Positions 49,651-59,229 of a DNA stretch of 64,000 bases are shown here, in pieces. This DNA comes from Allium sativum (Eukaryota; Streptophyta; Magnoliopsida; Asparagales; Amaryllidaceae). A model generated the notes under the pieces. The model was not told the DNA's origin. It saw nothing but the letters and a program-made list of their open reading frames with translations, and made no database searches. How positions within the stretch are numbered: position 1 is the first letter of the stretch; each line of letters starts with the position of its first letter. Where the stretch lies: NCBI GenBank assembly GCA_030737875.1, contig CM060915.1, positions 573,050,577-573,114,576 of the forward strand, in the 5' to 3' direction. The position numbers were made by a program, and so were the translations under genes.

Positions 49651-50020
49651 GTCCGCAGGGAGGAAACACTTCTGCTTAGTCCAGGTTAGCCAAAGCTTGA
49701 AGACCGTAAATGTAAGGCTTGGACTTTCTTTTTTGAGCTATGGCTATGGTCAAGCACTTATTGGGGATTTATGTCATTTTATTTTCAGTATTGCTTCTTT
49801 ATATTTTCAAGACAGATGAAAAGTTGTAATAATTTGGAAGGTTGAAACAGTTGTTGAGTTGTTATGTTGAATAAGTATTTATGAAATAATATTGATCTTT
49901 TTCCGATGCATAAATTTTCTGTCTTGTAATTTATTAGTATCTTGTACCTTAAAACGCTCCACCGAAGTTAAGGCATTCCCTTTGAGAGTGACCTTAACGG
50001 AGGTGGGGTGTTACAGTTTT

Positions 50021-51482
50021 ATACTGGGCAAGAACTATTCAAGAATATATTTCCAGAATTCAACAGCAACGACTCAACAAACAATTCAGCAAGTTTTTTT
50101 TGGGAATGTTTAGATCATGAAATCAACTTTGGCAAGTGAAAGAAATCAAATTCCAATATTCAGGAAACTTGTTTACAAACATAGACAAAAGTGGCAAGTT
50201 ATTTTCGGCAAGAAAATAAATTTATTTCTTGAATATTTATCAATAAATTCAGCATTTCAAAGCCGAGTGAGCCAACAAGTTTAAGGCAAGAAATCTTCTC
50301 TAAAGCAAATTACAAGAGTGACAAAACAGGCAAGGTTTTAAAGTGTTTCCTGAAATGTTCATATCGGTGTCTAAAGCCAGGAAAACAATCAAAGATTTCA
50401 AAGCCGAAGGAAATCACACAAGACAATATTCGGCAAGTTTTTGAATATTTTCTGAAATCGCAGTGTGAATAAAATGCAAACTCGAGAGAGAAAATTCAAT
50501 GTCCAGATTCATCAAAGACCAAATATCTTGTCTAGATTCATCAACATATTCATAACAAATAATAAAGCCGAGGTGATTAAATCAAAAAATGGAAACCGAA
50601 CAAATCAGGGCTAAATCAGATCAAATCACACAAGCGGAAATCAGAGTAACTAATAGGATTTAATTATCCTATTTAAAAAAAATTATCACTGGCTTTTTAA
50701 TGATCTAAACCAAGCATCAAAATTTCTAGCAAAGTTTTAAATAGAAAACTCACTTTTCTTCTAGGGTTTCGGTCGCTAGATATTCCTAAGTCAGAGAGCA
50801 AACAACGACGAGCAACATCCATCAATCATCAGAGATCGAAGATCCAGAAATCACGATTTGGGGGAGATCAAGAAAAACCCTAGTATTGTGTAAAACCGCC
50901 ATTTTTATATCCAGAGACAAAGTGATCGGGTCAAAATAAGTGGTGCAACCAATTTACATATGGCCGACCTAAATTCAAGTGTTTAAAGGGATTTGTTATC
51001 TCTTTTAAATCCTAGGGTTTTTAAATTTGTTTTTAGTTTTGTATTGTATTGTCCTTTGTAATTTGAATTGAAACCGTCTGATCAGTTCTAGAGTCTATAA
51101 AATCTAGGGGAAACCAGTTAGGGTGTTAACTGGTAGTTTACTAGAGTCTGTAAAAACTAGGGTTACTAGTTACAGAGTTGTAATTAGGGAAAATCTCATC
51201 TAGGGGTTTAGATCAGTCTAGGGGTTTGAGCGTAGGGTTAGAATAAGAGCAAGGGGTTTACGAGTTTACATGGTCTTGTAAGCGTGATCTGTTCTATCAC
51301 CTAGTAGAAACCTTAGGAATGCAGCAGTAGGCAGGATTTTGTCGAAGTTGGGTATATCTTGTGTTATTTACTTTCTGCATTTCTATTTCTGCTATATTCT
51401 ATGATCTATTAATATTTTAATATCTCGTTAAAATTCAATAAACCATGTTCACCCCCCCTCTAGGGCTAATCTAGATCCTTCA
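50021..51482 (+). repeat. 3' LTR of the SIRE-type element, right part
   Basis: Resumes with ATACTGGGCAAGAACTATTC, matching 22685 onward of the 5' LTR, and ends CTAGATCCTTCA at 51482. The TSD GACCA follows at 51483-51487. Confidence 0.93.
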
Positions 51483-51487
51483 GACCA

Positions 51488-52071
51488 CCCTTCTAGACAT
51501 GAGTGGGAGAAATGCACTTTTTGTTGAAGGTTTTTATGTAGTTTTGCTTAAACAGAATGACCAGATTTAGTACAACTAATCCTATGGTCCACATACACAC
51601 AAACAACTATAAAAAGACCCCTAGCCTCTCTCTAAAACCCTATATTTATTCTCTTGTATGCATTTATTCTATGTGTCTGCCATTTTTATTAATTCCATAA
51701 ACATGTTAGGTTCTTCTCTTCTTCTTACGTATATTCTATCTCTTCTAAATCTAAATTCTTATATATAGATTCTGGAATTAAGTATAATATATATATATAT
51801 ATATATATGAGATTCTAAATCCGACTCTTATATATATAGGAGAATTTAGAGTACATTGTTTCAAGAGGCTCAATCCAAATTTTTAGGTTCTGCACTGAAT
51901 TCAAAACTCTTATCTATCTGTCTCCGTGAGTGGAAATTACACCAGTTTTCCTTTTTCTATTTTCTATAGTGTAAATTTGGATTGTTATGTCTAAAGGGAA
52001 TTGGATTTGCATGAAAACAAAATATAAACAAATCACTTACAATTAGCTCATTTCAGACCTTAAGTGGTGGC
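51488..52071 (+). repeat. Old Tekay-like LTR, right part (probable)
   Basis: Expected continuation of 20285-20824 once the SIRE-type insertion is removed. A TATA box (TATAAAAA, 51609-51616) followed by a CT-rich leader (AGCCTCTCTCTAAAACCCTA) lies where Tekay promoters lie relative to the GTCGAC cluster. An AT dinucleotide run is at 51788-51809. The right-hand limit is uncertain. Confidence 0.4.
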
Positions 52072-53566
52072 TGTCATCTTAGGTCGACCAACCGAAGGCC
52101 GACCCGAAGCCACGCCACAACAAATAAAGACAGCACCCTCCTAAAGAAAAGATCAAACTAATCGGTCGAGTCATCAATAGATCGACTGATCTGTTCCAAA
52201 AAGATCGGATCGGGGCGAAATACCAGAGCAGAAGTATCCAAGTAAAATTATCTCCTGTGGTATCGGAGCAGAGCAACTTATAAGCTATCAAACGAAATTC
52301 TATTCCTAATGCTGAAGCATCAGATAAGTTTTGACCAACACTTCTTTTTACACACCATATATTCAATGCCACACACGCCCGCATAATTTGAGGAAGAACT
52401 ATACATGAGTAGTATCGGGTCCCGCCGCCTACACCTATTCAACCGGATCGAGCTTTACGTGTTAAAGCCTGAGAAAAATGTATGCTACGCAGCACGCAAG
52501 CCTGGCCCACTAGCTTGCCTATAAGTACAACTACCTACCGAAGTGGAAAGGCAGATTGAGATATACAAGAAAACCTCTTGCTTGGCTTACTATAAATTGC
52601 ATGCCATGTTCTCTAGATTCCACATAAGGATTTTGTGTTTAAATCATCCTTTTCACTACTTTTTTCCATTGAAAAAACACTGTAACCTGTAATTGACATT
52701 ATAAACAAAGATTATAAGTCGACGCAGGCTCCGATATATGCCGAACCACCAAAACGTTGTGTCTCCATTGTTTATTTACTTTTTCTTGCATCTATGTAAT
52801 CATTTCCATGTGTATTTAGCACTCATTGGGGGTTGATCGTCACTAGACCAACTTTTGACGTCAACACCTTGGCACGCCAGGTAGGGACACGTAGATATAC
52901 CCTACAACCTTCAGCAACTCTTAAGGAAGTAATGAAAAAGTGGAAGAAGGACATAGGACCTTCTCACTCTCAATCTTGACCTGCTGATGCAACAGAAGCA
53001 ACAACAACGAAGGCAAGCCATGAGGCTTCCTCTCATGAAAAGCTGTCCCAATACCTTACCATGGGCAACATGGATAATGTTTTGGCTGAATTCAGAAATC
53101 AGATGGCATCTCAAGGTGAACTTCTCAAACATCAGTAGGAGGTGATGAGCAACCTCATCGCTCAGATGGAAAAGGGACCTGACATTCCGGTATCATTTCC
53201 TGCACCGGGCGAAGCTGGGGAAACAGCAGATCTTCGGTCTATGGAGAACCAAGCCCCAGATAGGTCCTCACATTTGCTTCCTCCTTGTTCCACTTCGCAA
53301 CCCGGTTTGCAAGATTTAATGTCGCCACTCCCGGCAATTACCAGAGCTCAGGTAGCTGCAGATTCTCAGGTCGGCTATGACCAAGTTCCGGATCGGTCAA
53401 CTGTTTTGCCTCCGGTTCAGGGATCGACTCAACTCCCTGGACAAATAACTCCTGATCTAGGGCAACCTTTGGATCGGGCAAAACCAGGAATGTTGTCACA
53501 TCCGGTTTGAACCAACGTCAGAATGCAAACCCATCTTATGCAGCCTCGCCAACAGCCCACCCAACT
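52072..53566 (+). mobile_element. Tat-type Ty3/gypsy fragment: LTR end, primer site, gag start
   Basis: A possible LTR from about 52072 (TGTCATCTTAGGTCGACC) ends near 52866 (TGACGTCAACA). TTGGCACGCCAGGTAGGG at 52869-52886 resembles the TGGCGCGCCAGGTAGGG primer-region sequence common in plant Tat-type elements. A gag-like frame starts at 52932. The element is cut at 53566 by the minus-strand Tekay insertion, and its remainder may lie beyond the window. The LTR start is a guess, and the minus frame at 52079-52384 is chance. Confidence 0.55.
52932..53513 (+). pseudogene. Tat-type gag N-terminal part, broken
   Basis: The frame starts at 52932 (MKKWKKDIGPSHSQS) and is interrupted by TGA at 52977 and TAG at 53136, both explainable as C to T changes (CGA to TGA, CAG to TAG). 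It then stays open to 53510. The protein is rich in Pro, Gln and Ser, with the repeated words DRSSHLLPP, DRSTVLPP and GLQDLMSPLP. No capsid core or zinc knuckle is reached before the interruption. Identification as gag depends mainly on its position after the primer-binding region. Confidence 0.4.
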
Positions 53567-54184
53567 TGTAACACCCCACCTCCGTTAAGGTCACTCACAA
53601 AGTGAATGCCTTAACTTTGATGGAGTGTTTTAGTAAACAGAACAGAAATTTACAAGACAGATAAAACAATACTTGAAAATTTTATAACTTTATTACAACA
53701 GAAACTGAAGCAAGTTTGGTTACATCTTTTCAAATCACAATATCAGAATTCAAGTACAAAAATATCAGTCTTGTACAAAAGCCTTCAGAATGCATAGCTT
53801 TTAAAATCATAATCCCCACAGAAGCTGCCATAAGGAGTCAAGCCATACTTTAAGTACTTCAAGCAGAAGAAATCCGGATTAAGCTAAAGTATTCCCTCCT
53901 TGGAAACTGGGGGGGAGGGGGACGGAAGAAAAAGGGGCAAAAACAAGCAAGGTCAAACATAAAGTCTGGCAAGTCCAGTGACTTTCAGCATATGAACATA
54001 TAATAATAATAATGACATGAAAATAAGCTGGATAAGAGATAACAGTAACTGGAGCAGCAGATATACTTAGGTTAAACAGAAGAAACATAATAATATTACT
54101 TTTCATTTCTCTGCACTAATACTAGTATAACAGGATTAGGTGTCACCCCAATGTCTAAACTGAAACAGAAACGGGAACAGAATA

Positions 54185-54420
54185 ATTTCCACAGAAGAGA
54201 ATGCTAGTAATGGGGCTTTGCCGCCCCAACAGAAGGTACAAAAACAGAATGCTAGTAATGGGTCTTTACCACCCGAACAGAAGGTACAGAAACAAAAATA
54301 GATTAATCCCTGTAGAATTAGGTGTACACTAGTAAATGGGCCTTTACCACCCGAACAGACGGTACCACGCAGAAACAGACAGGTGTTACCACCCAACAGA
54401 AACAGACGGTACCAACAGAA
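54185..54420 (-). repeat. Short tandem repeats in LTR (GGTAAAGGCCCATT type)
   Basis: Plus-strand units AATGGGCCTTTACCACCCGA plus ACAGAAGGTAC occur three times with 50-90 bp spacing, then shorter ACCACCC/CAGAAACAGACGG pieces. The same array is at about 59875-60090 in the second LTR. Confidence 0.7.
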
Positions 54421-55087
54421 ACAAACAGAACTAAGTGTACCCTAAAACCCTACCCAAAGCGACCGGCTCCCTAATACATAAATACCATGTGCCAGCCCCA
54501 CAAAAGGGTGTATCACTCCCCAAAAGTGGCAACCTTTAAATGACACAGACCTATTTACAGATGTCACGACGTCTTACATCCTCAGAGGCAGACCAGGATC
54601 CATGCACGCACATGACCCGGTTGGAACGCACCATCAACACCCCTCGCCATTATCAGAATGAACCGCTTATAATTAGTTCAGTAAGCGTGCCCGGACCCTA
54701 CCTACTGTTGGGTCAAAATTTTGATACCAGAAAGGGTTACTGGCTAATATGGGTCCCAAACAATAGATGACACAAGTAATTTCCCTCCTAACCTTGTGTC
54801 TCCAGACTAACAGATTTCAGATTAACTTGTTTACAAGTTCAGACATACAGAGTTCAGATCAACTAGTTCACAGATCAGACAAGTTTTCAGACTATCGGAT
54901 CAGATATACGGATTTAACAGATTTACAGATTTGTCTAACATTGTAATTGGGCCTACAGATTCATGAAACGGGTTTGTTAAATTCATTAGTCCAATTGGTT
55001 CAACCCTATCCACCCAACACGTTTTAGACATCATATTTATCTTAGATTTGTATTAATTAAAAATTAATGCGCAGACCTCTCACATCA

Positions 55088-55249
55088 GTTTGCGGCCACT
55101 GGTTTGGCCAGTTGGTTCCGGGCAGATTTCTGCCGCAAACTGAGTCTAACCTCGGGTTTCAAGCACGTTATGACTAACTTCTCATAATAGAACCTATTGT
55201 TTGCGGCCACTGGATGTGCCAGGCGGTTCCGGGCAGGATTACGCCGCAA
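55088..55249 (-). other. Tandem conserved hairpins in minus-strand LTR
   Basis: GTTTGCGGC (55088-55096) pairs with GCCGCAAAC (55132-55140). TTGCGGC (55201-55207) pairs with GCCGCAA (55243-55249). In the transcript strand the first loop also contains ACTGG/CCAGT, a possible inner stem, and CTGCCCGGAACC. In the second LTR the pairs are 60761-60769 with 60805-60813, and 60872-60880 with 60916-60924, both 9 bp and perfect. Confidence 0.6.
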
Positions 55250-56627
55250 GCTCATTCTAACCTCGAGTTAGCCATGTTTCATGTTTAGCCAATGCATTCA
55301 TTCACAGATTATGCTAATATCAGACTAATCATGCTAATTTATCAAATTAACTTCTGTACAAGTTACAACAGATTATTCGAGATTCTATTAACAAGTTTTG
55401 CTCAATTTTAAATCGAGCCTACAGATTTACATACTTCAAATTTCAGCATTTCAGTTCCAACAGATTACGCCATTCAACAGATTAAACAGATAACAGATCT
55501 TGCAGATTATGCGATTTAGCAGATTTAGCAGATAAGGCAATTTAACTTAATTAGCAGATTAGGCAATATAACAGAACTAGCAGATTAGGCAATATAACAG
55601 ATTTAATCATTCCTTAAAGTTTCATAGACATATCTTGCCTAATTATAAATTTGGCCTAAGTTTGCATGCCTAAGTAGTTGCCATAATTCACAATATGATC
55701 ATATACCCCACGTTTGCATTGAATTTACATGGCACAAATTATGGTCATAATTTACCATATAACATAGGTCCCAAATTTAGTTAAACTTGCCTAGTACAAA
55801 AGATTCACATATAAATTACACCAAATATAGCCATCGATTTCAATGCATGTCATATATTCAAAAATCTCCCACTTAGGTGTTATTCACATTTAATAGTTAT
55901 CAAATCTTAATATAGATCTTCACACCTAAGTCATATTCTCTTTTTATCTCAAGTCATGAATCGTTATATAAACAATATGCCCAACTATCTAGAACTTTAA
56001 ATTATAACAGATCTTAATTCAAAATATGCGTTATGTCCAATGTCTCAAGTCACATGTTAACATACAATGGTTCCTCTTCTTCCAATTCACAGAATATGCA
56101 TTGATCTAAATCTAGTTTACAACATCAGTCACAGATTAGCCATGTCCAATTATGCCATCATTCATTATTTGTCCCAAAGTTTAGCGTTCGTGCGTTAATC
56201 TCTTGTGAGATGTGGCGCAGGCTCGTGGTAGCCTGGCTATCGAACAGAAAGAAGAAGGAGATACAGAATAATATATATCAGAACAGAACGTGCACAACCT
56301 CAAATTCAGATTTACAATCATGTCACAATTATAATTAAAGTTTATATCGGAAAATAACTGTACTTGCCTTTCGTGGCTTTAAGAAATGATAATAAACTGT
56401 TGTTGATGCAGAAATGTTGAATTACTCCTCTTTAATTATTTTTGTAGTTCTAAACTTTGATATGATATTTGATTTAGCTTTTAATTCTATTCAGGTTGGA
56501 AGAAGATGCATAAGTCCAAGTTTTGATTCCAGCAGAGTAGCGACGCCATTTTTATTTTTTTTATTTAGAACAGAGACATAGTATAGACAGAATGAAATTG
56601 TGTAGAGAAAATGAGGCTAGGGGGCTG

Positions 56628-56635
56628 TTTATATA
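56628..56635 (-). promoter_or_regulatory. TATA box of the minus-strand LTR
   Basis: TATATAAA on the minus strand, with AGCCCCCTAGCC and an AG/TC-rich leader downstream. The copy in the second LTR is at 62301-62308. Confidence 0.6.
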
Positions 56636-56713
56636 GGATGAGGCGGACGAATCTAGACAGAAAACGAGACCGGATACATTAGAATGAACCAGGTTCAAAA
56701 ACTGGGTTTAGGG

Positions 56714-56790
56714 AGCAGGTCGACCCCCAGGTCGACTCCCCAGTCGACCTGGTCATGGGGAGGTTGACACCCCAGTCGACCTGGGTATAT
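56714..56790. promoter_or_regulatory. GTCGAC inverted-repeat cluster in minus-strand U3
   Basis: CCAGGTCGACT (56727-56737) and AGTCGACCTGG (56742-56752) form an 11-bp inverted repeat around CCCC. Two more GTCGAC-type sites flank it. The equivalent cluster in the second LTR is at about 62390-62455. It lies just upstream of the TATA box on the minus strand. Confidence 0.55.
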
Positions 56791-57061
56791 GGGCAGGAAT
56801 TTTCCTACCAGCCTTCTCTGGGTTTGAATTTCGAATTTCTGGCTTTATTTTCAAGCTGTTTTATTTTATTCAAATTCCTGAAACTTCTGAGGGTCATAAC
56901 TTGGTCATACAAACTCCGATTTTCGAAAACTCGGACTCGATTTCATGCAGAATTCCGAGACGAACGTAATGGAGCAACCCGTTTCCCTTGATTCTTATTT
57001 TAAAAATTAATTATTCTCTGATTTGTTACTTATACGTTCACAGAAAATACGGGGTGTTACA

Positions 57062-58111
57062 TTCTCCTCTCCTTAAAGGATTTCGTCCCCGAAATATTCA
57101 AGTTAAAAAGAATGTATCCTATCATCCAGTCATCCATCTACTCAACCATCATCCACAAGCATCCATTTTCCTTAGAAAACTTCTAATGTTGTATGAACAT
57201 TTGCAAAAGTGTGTGTGTATGTTCCTTATCTAATGCAAAGATCAGGCGGTCCACTGATTCAGTTGACCTCCTTAATGCAAATTATGTCAGTGCCATGAGT
57301 CCAACATGTATGCAATTTTCCTGTTTGATACATATCATTCTTATATGAGTGACAACCATTCATTCATATGCAACATCCATGTGATGAGTCAATCATTTTG
57401 CATCCACAAAAATTGAAAATGCTCACACATCAATATGCAGTATGAGAGTGTTTTCGAGCCGATCTAGTGCCTAGTGTGTGTATATGCATCCACTAGCAAC
57501 CACTAGCAACCACTTGCATCCACTTGCAACCATCAAACATAACATGTCTCAAACACATGTTTACACCCATTGGTTTCCACCTAAAGTTCGAAGATTCGAT
57601 CGATAGGATACAGTCGAATGATGGAAGCGAGTACAGATAAAACAAAAACTTGGTTCCCATTAGACCTTGGTTGAGAAAATAATTCCCCTAAGTATCAACC
57701 CTGAAGACCGAAATCAACATCAGATTGATACCCAGAGGATTACCCTCTTAAGACAATGTCAAAACTGGAAATCTTAATCTTATAAGAAATATTCAGATAC
57801 TTACAGACTACTGGTACAGATCAGATCACCAAATGTTTCTTAGGAAACTAAGCATGATAAAACCCAGAATGTACGCGTCCTACTTGACGCCTAACACAGA
57901 TATCTCTCAAACCCCAATCTATCACAAGTAGATGAGTCATAACACATATGGGTTTGAGCCTACAGTGGAATCAGAAACAATACTAGTATTAAAGTGCAGA
58001 GTATCGGTTACATAATCAAAATGCCAGAATCAGAAAGAGTTTCGAATCAGAAAGTGTTTCAACTCAACAATCAGATAAAGAAATTAAACCTCCCACAGAA
58101 AGTTTTCCTAA
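57062..58111 (-). other. Non-coding 3' interior of the gag-only Tekay element
   Basis: The polypurine tract (AAGGAGAGGAGAA, minus, next to 57061) is preceded by the GATTTCGGGGACGAAATCC-type motif shared with Tekay element 2. There are short repeats of CCACTAGCAACCACTTGCA at 57480-57535. Where pol should lie there is only about 1 kb of non-coding sequence. Frames at 56988-57233 and 57994-58188 (plus) are chance. Confidence 0.75.
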
Positions 58112-59052
58112 TTATATCCTATCCACTAGCCTCGAGAGTGTCCGCCTGCCCTCTGCCCTTGCCCTTTTTTTTTTCGGGCAGTCCCTAGTGAAGTGTCCCA
58201 TCTCACCACAGTTGAAGCAAGTGCCCTTCCTTTTTCTGCAATCCTTGTTCAGATGAGTCGAGCTTCCACAGGTAAAGCACTTTTTCTCCTTCTTATCTTC
58301 AGACTTCTCAATCTTCTTTTGTGTTTCCTTTTTGGGCCATGCTTTCTTGTTCTGTGGTTCTTCCTTCTTTGCCTCTTCCTTGCCCTTGTCTTCCTCGTGC
58401 AGTAGTGCCATGTCCACCAATCTCTCGTAAGTCGCTCCCATGGGTACATGGGTCATGGCTAGACTGTGCAGTGGCTCGTTCAATCCTTTAACAAAGCGGA
58501 GAGCCTTTTTATGCTAAGTGTTGACTAAATCCAGTCCGAACCTAGCCAGTTGGTTGGAATGGTTGACGTATTCCTTGACCGTCATACTTCCTTGCTTAAG
58601 AGATAATAACTTTTCCAGTTGTAGACTTCGTTCAGCTTGCGAGAGGAATTTCGTCTAAACCTTGTTCTGAAATCCATCCATGTTTCAACTGGCCTCTCGG
58701 CGCTAGTGACTTCCCACCAATAGGAAGCTTCGTCCTTGAGTAACCATACCGCCAATTGTACCTTTTGCCTATCGTCTACCTCGAAAATGACGAACAAATC
58801 TTCGGTCTCCTTCAGCCAGTTCCTTGCTGCCACGAAGGATTCAGTTCCACGGAAGTCTTTTCCACCCATAGCCTTGAAGTCTCTACACATCTTTGCGAAA
58901 GCATTTCCACGGGGAGGAGGAGGAGGAGGTGGTACCGCTGCCACTGGGGGAGGAATATATGCTGGGCCTGTAGCGTTGGCCCTAGCCTCTAAGTACCTCC
59001 TGAACCAGCCAGGTATTGGCACACCCTCTGGAAGGTTAAGATTCCCAGACAT
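58112..59052 (-). pseudogene. Tekay-type Gag without Pol, frameshifted
   Basis: RNA-binding capsid protein of the element. The minus-strand start at 59052 (MSGNLNLPEGVPIPGWF) parallels MSGASEIPEG of Tekay element 1. A proline run, FKAMGGKDFRG, then WLLKDEASYWWEV follow. The frame shifts near 58655 and a TAG interrupts near 58513, after which LNEPLHSLAMTHVPMGATYE continues. A Lys/Glu-rich linker leads to two CX2CX4HX4C zinc knuckles (CFTCGSSTHLNKDC and CFNCGEMGHFTRDC, about 58290-58185). The frame closes shortly after the knuckles, where protease should begin. A shadow frame on the plus strand (58736-59209) is not a gene. Confidence 0.88.
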
Positions 59053-59215
59053 GCTGAAACGAAAGAAAAAGGATTCAAAACGGCGAACTGAAAAGATAGA
59101 TATATGGCTTTCAGGGATTATGTTTTTCAAAATAAGCTTTATTTTTGAAAATATTTCCTTTCAAAACCTTTTTGAAAATAGTTTTCAAAATCATTACCCA
59201 ATCTGGTAACCTTCA

Positions 59216-59227
59216 GCTCTGATACCA
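59216..59227 (-). other. Primer-binding site of the gag-only Tekay element
   Basis: TGGTATCAGAGC on the minus strand, two bases from the LTR end at 59230. Confidence 0.92.
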
Positions 59228-59229
59228 AG

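Larger units (their letters stand above)
41386..50015 (+). mobile_element. Tekay element 2 (chromovirus), internally deleted
   Basis: Inserted in the SIRE-type 3' LTR with the perfect TSD GTTTT (41381-41385 and 50016-50020). Order: truncated 5' LTR (41386-43340), a 10-base filler, pol from the start of RT to the chromodomain (43351-46206), polypurine tract (46754-46766) and full 3' LTR (46767-50015). The 5' LTR's last 1.3 kb, primer-binding site, gag, zinc knuckles and protease are gone, so the deletion happened after insertion. The DDE integrase plus C-terminal chromodomain place it in the chromoviruses, Tekay/Del type. Confidence 0.93.
46767..50015 (+). repeat. 3' LTR of Tekay element 2 (3,249 bp)
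   Basis: TGTAACACCCGAATTTTC...GGTGGGGTGTTACA. It shows the complete architecture: GTCGAC sites (47060-47095), donor-like TTTT|GTAAGTG (GT at 47497), repeat array (about 47700-48070), two hairpin units (48610-48660 and 48722-48782), conserved block (about 49035-49300) and acceptor CCTCCCCCAG (AG 49649-49650). The minus-strand frame at 48977-49264 lies in the conserved block and is not judged to be a gene. Confidence 0.93.
20825..51482 (+). mobile_element. SIRE/Maximus-type copia derivative with gag only, twice interrupted
   Basis: The 5' LTR (20825-24136), primer-binding site (24139-24150), broken gag (24177-25546), long non-coding interior, polypurine tract (39517-39528) and 3' LTR (39530-51482, split) are all found. 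The TSD GACCA is perfect at 20820-20824 and 51483-51487. Insertions at 27614-38972 and 41386-50015 account for its 30.7-kb span; without them it is about 10.7 kb. No protease, integrase, RT or RNase H is seen in its own interior (24137-27613 plus 38978-39529), so it is a gag-only (TR-GAG-like) non-autonomous element. The GTCATCAAAAGGGGGAGATT 3' interior end is typical of SIRE-type copia elements. Confidence 0.9.
53907..56367 (-). other. Putative GC-AG leader intron in minus-strand LTR
   Basis: Minus-strand donor CCACGAAAG|GCAAGTAC (56367) aligns with CCACGAAAG|GTGAGTAC of Tekay element 1. GC-AG introns with this strong context are a known minor class. The acceptor is a C-rich tract ending CCCCCCCAG at 53907. 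The second LTR has the same donor at 62040 and a TAG acceptor at 59580. Splicing is inferred. Confidence 0.45.
53567..57061 (-). repeat. LTR of the minus-strand Tekay family, 3'-most copy (3,495 bp)
   Basis: Minus-strand start TGTAACACCCCGTATTTTC (from 57061) and end GGAGGTGGGGTGTTACA (at 53567). Contents along the minus strand: GTCGAC cluster (56790-56714), TATATAAA (56635-56628), GC-type donor (56367), hairpins (55249-55088), conserved block (about 54760-54480), GGCCCATT/GGTAAAG repeats (54420-54185) and acceptor CCCCCCAG (53907). The small frames at 53879-54396 and 54540-54770 recur in the other LTR copy and carry no recognised motif. Confidence 0.92.

Noticed and set aside
52079..52384. 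101-codon minus-strand ORF
   Set aside because: It overlaps the Tat-type LTR, has no domain and no supporting context.
58736..59209. 157-codon plus-strand ORF with a Gly run
   Set aside because: It is the complement of the Tekay gag proline-rich region; gag on the minus strand explains it.
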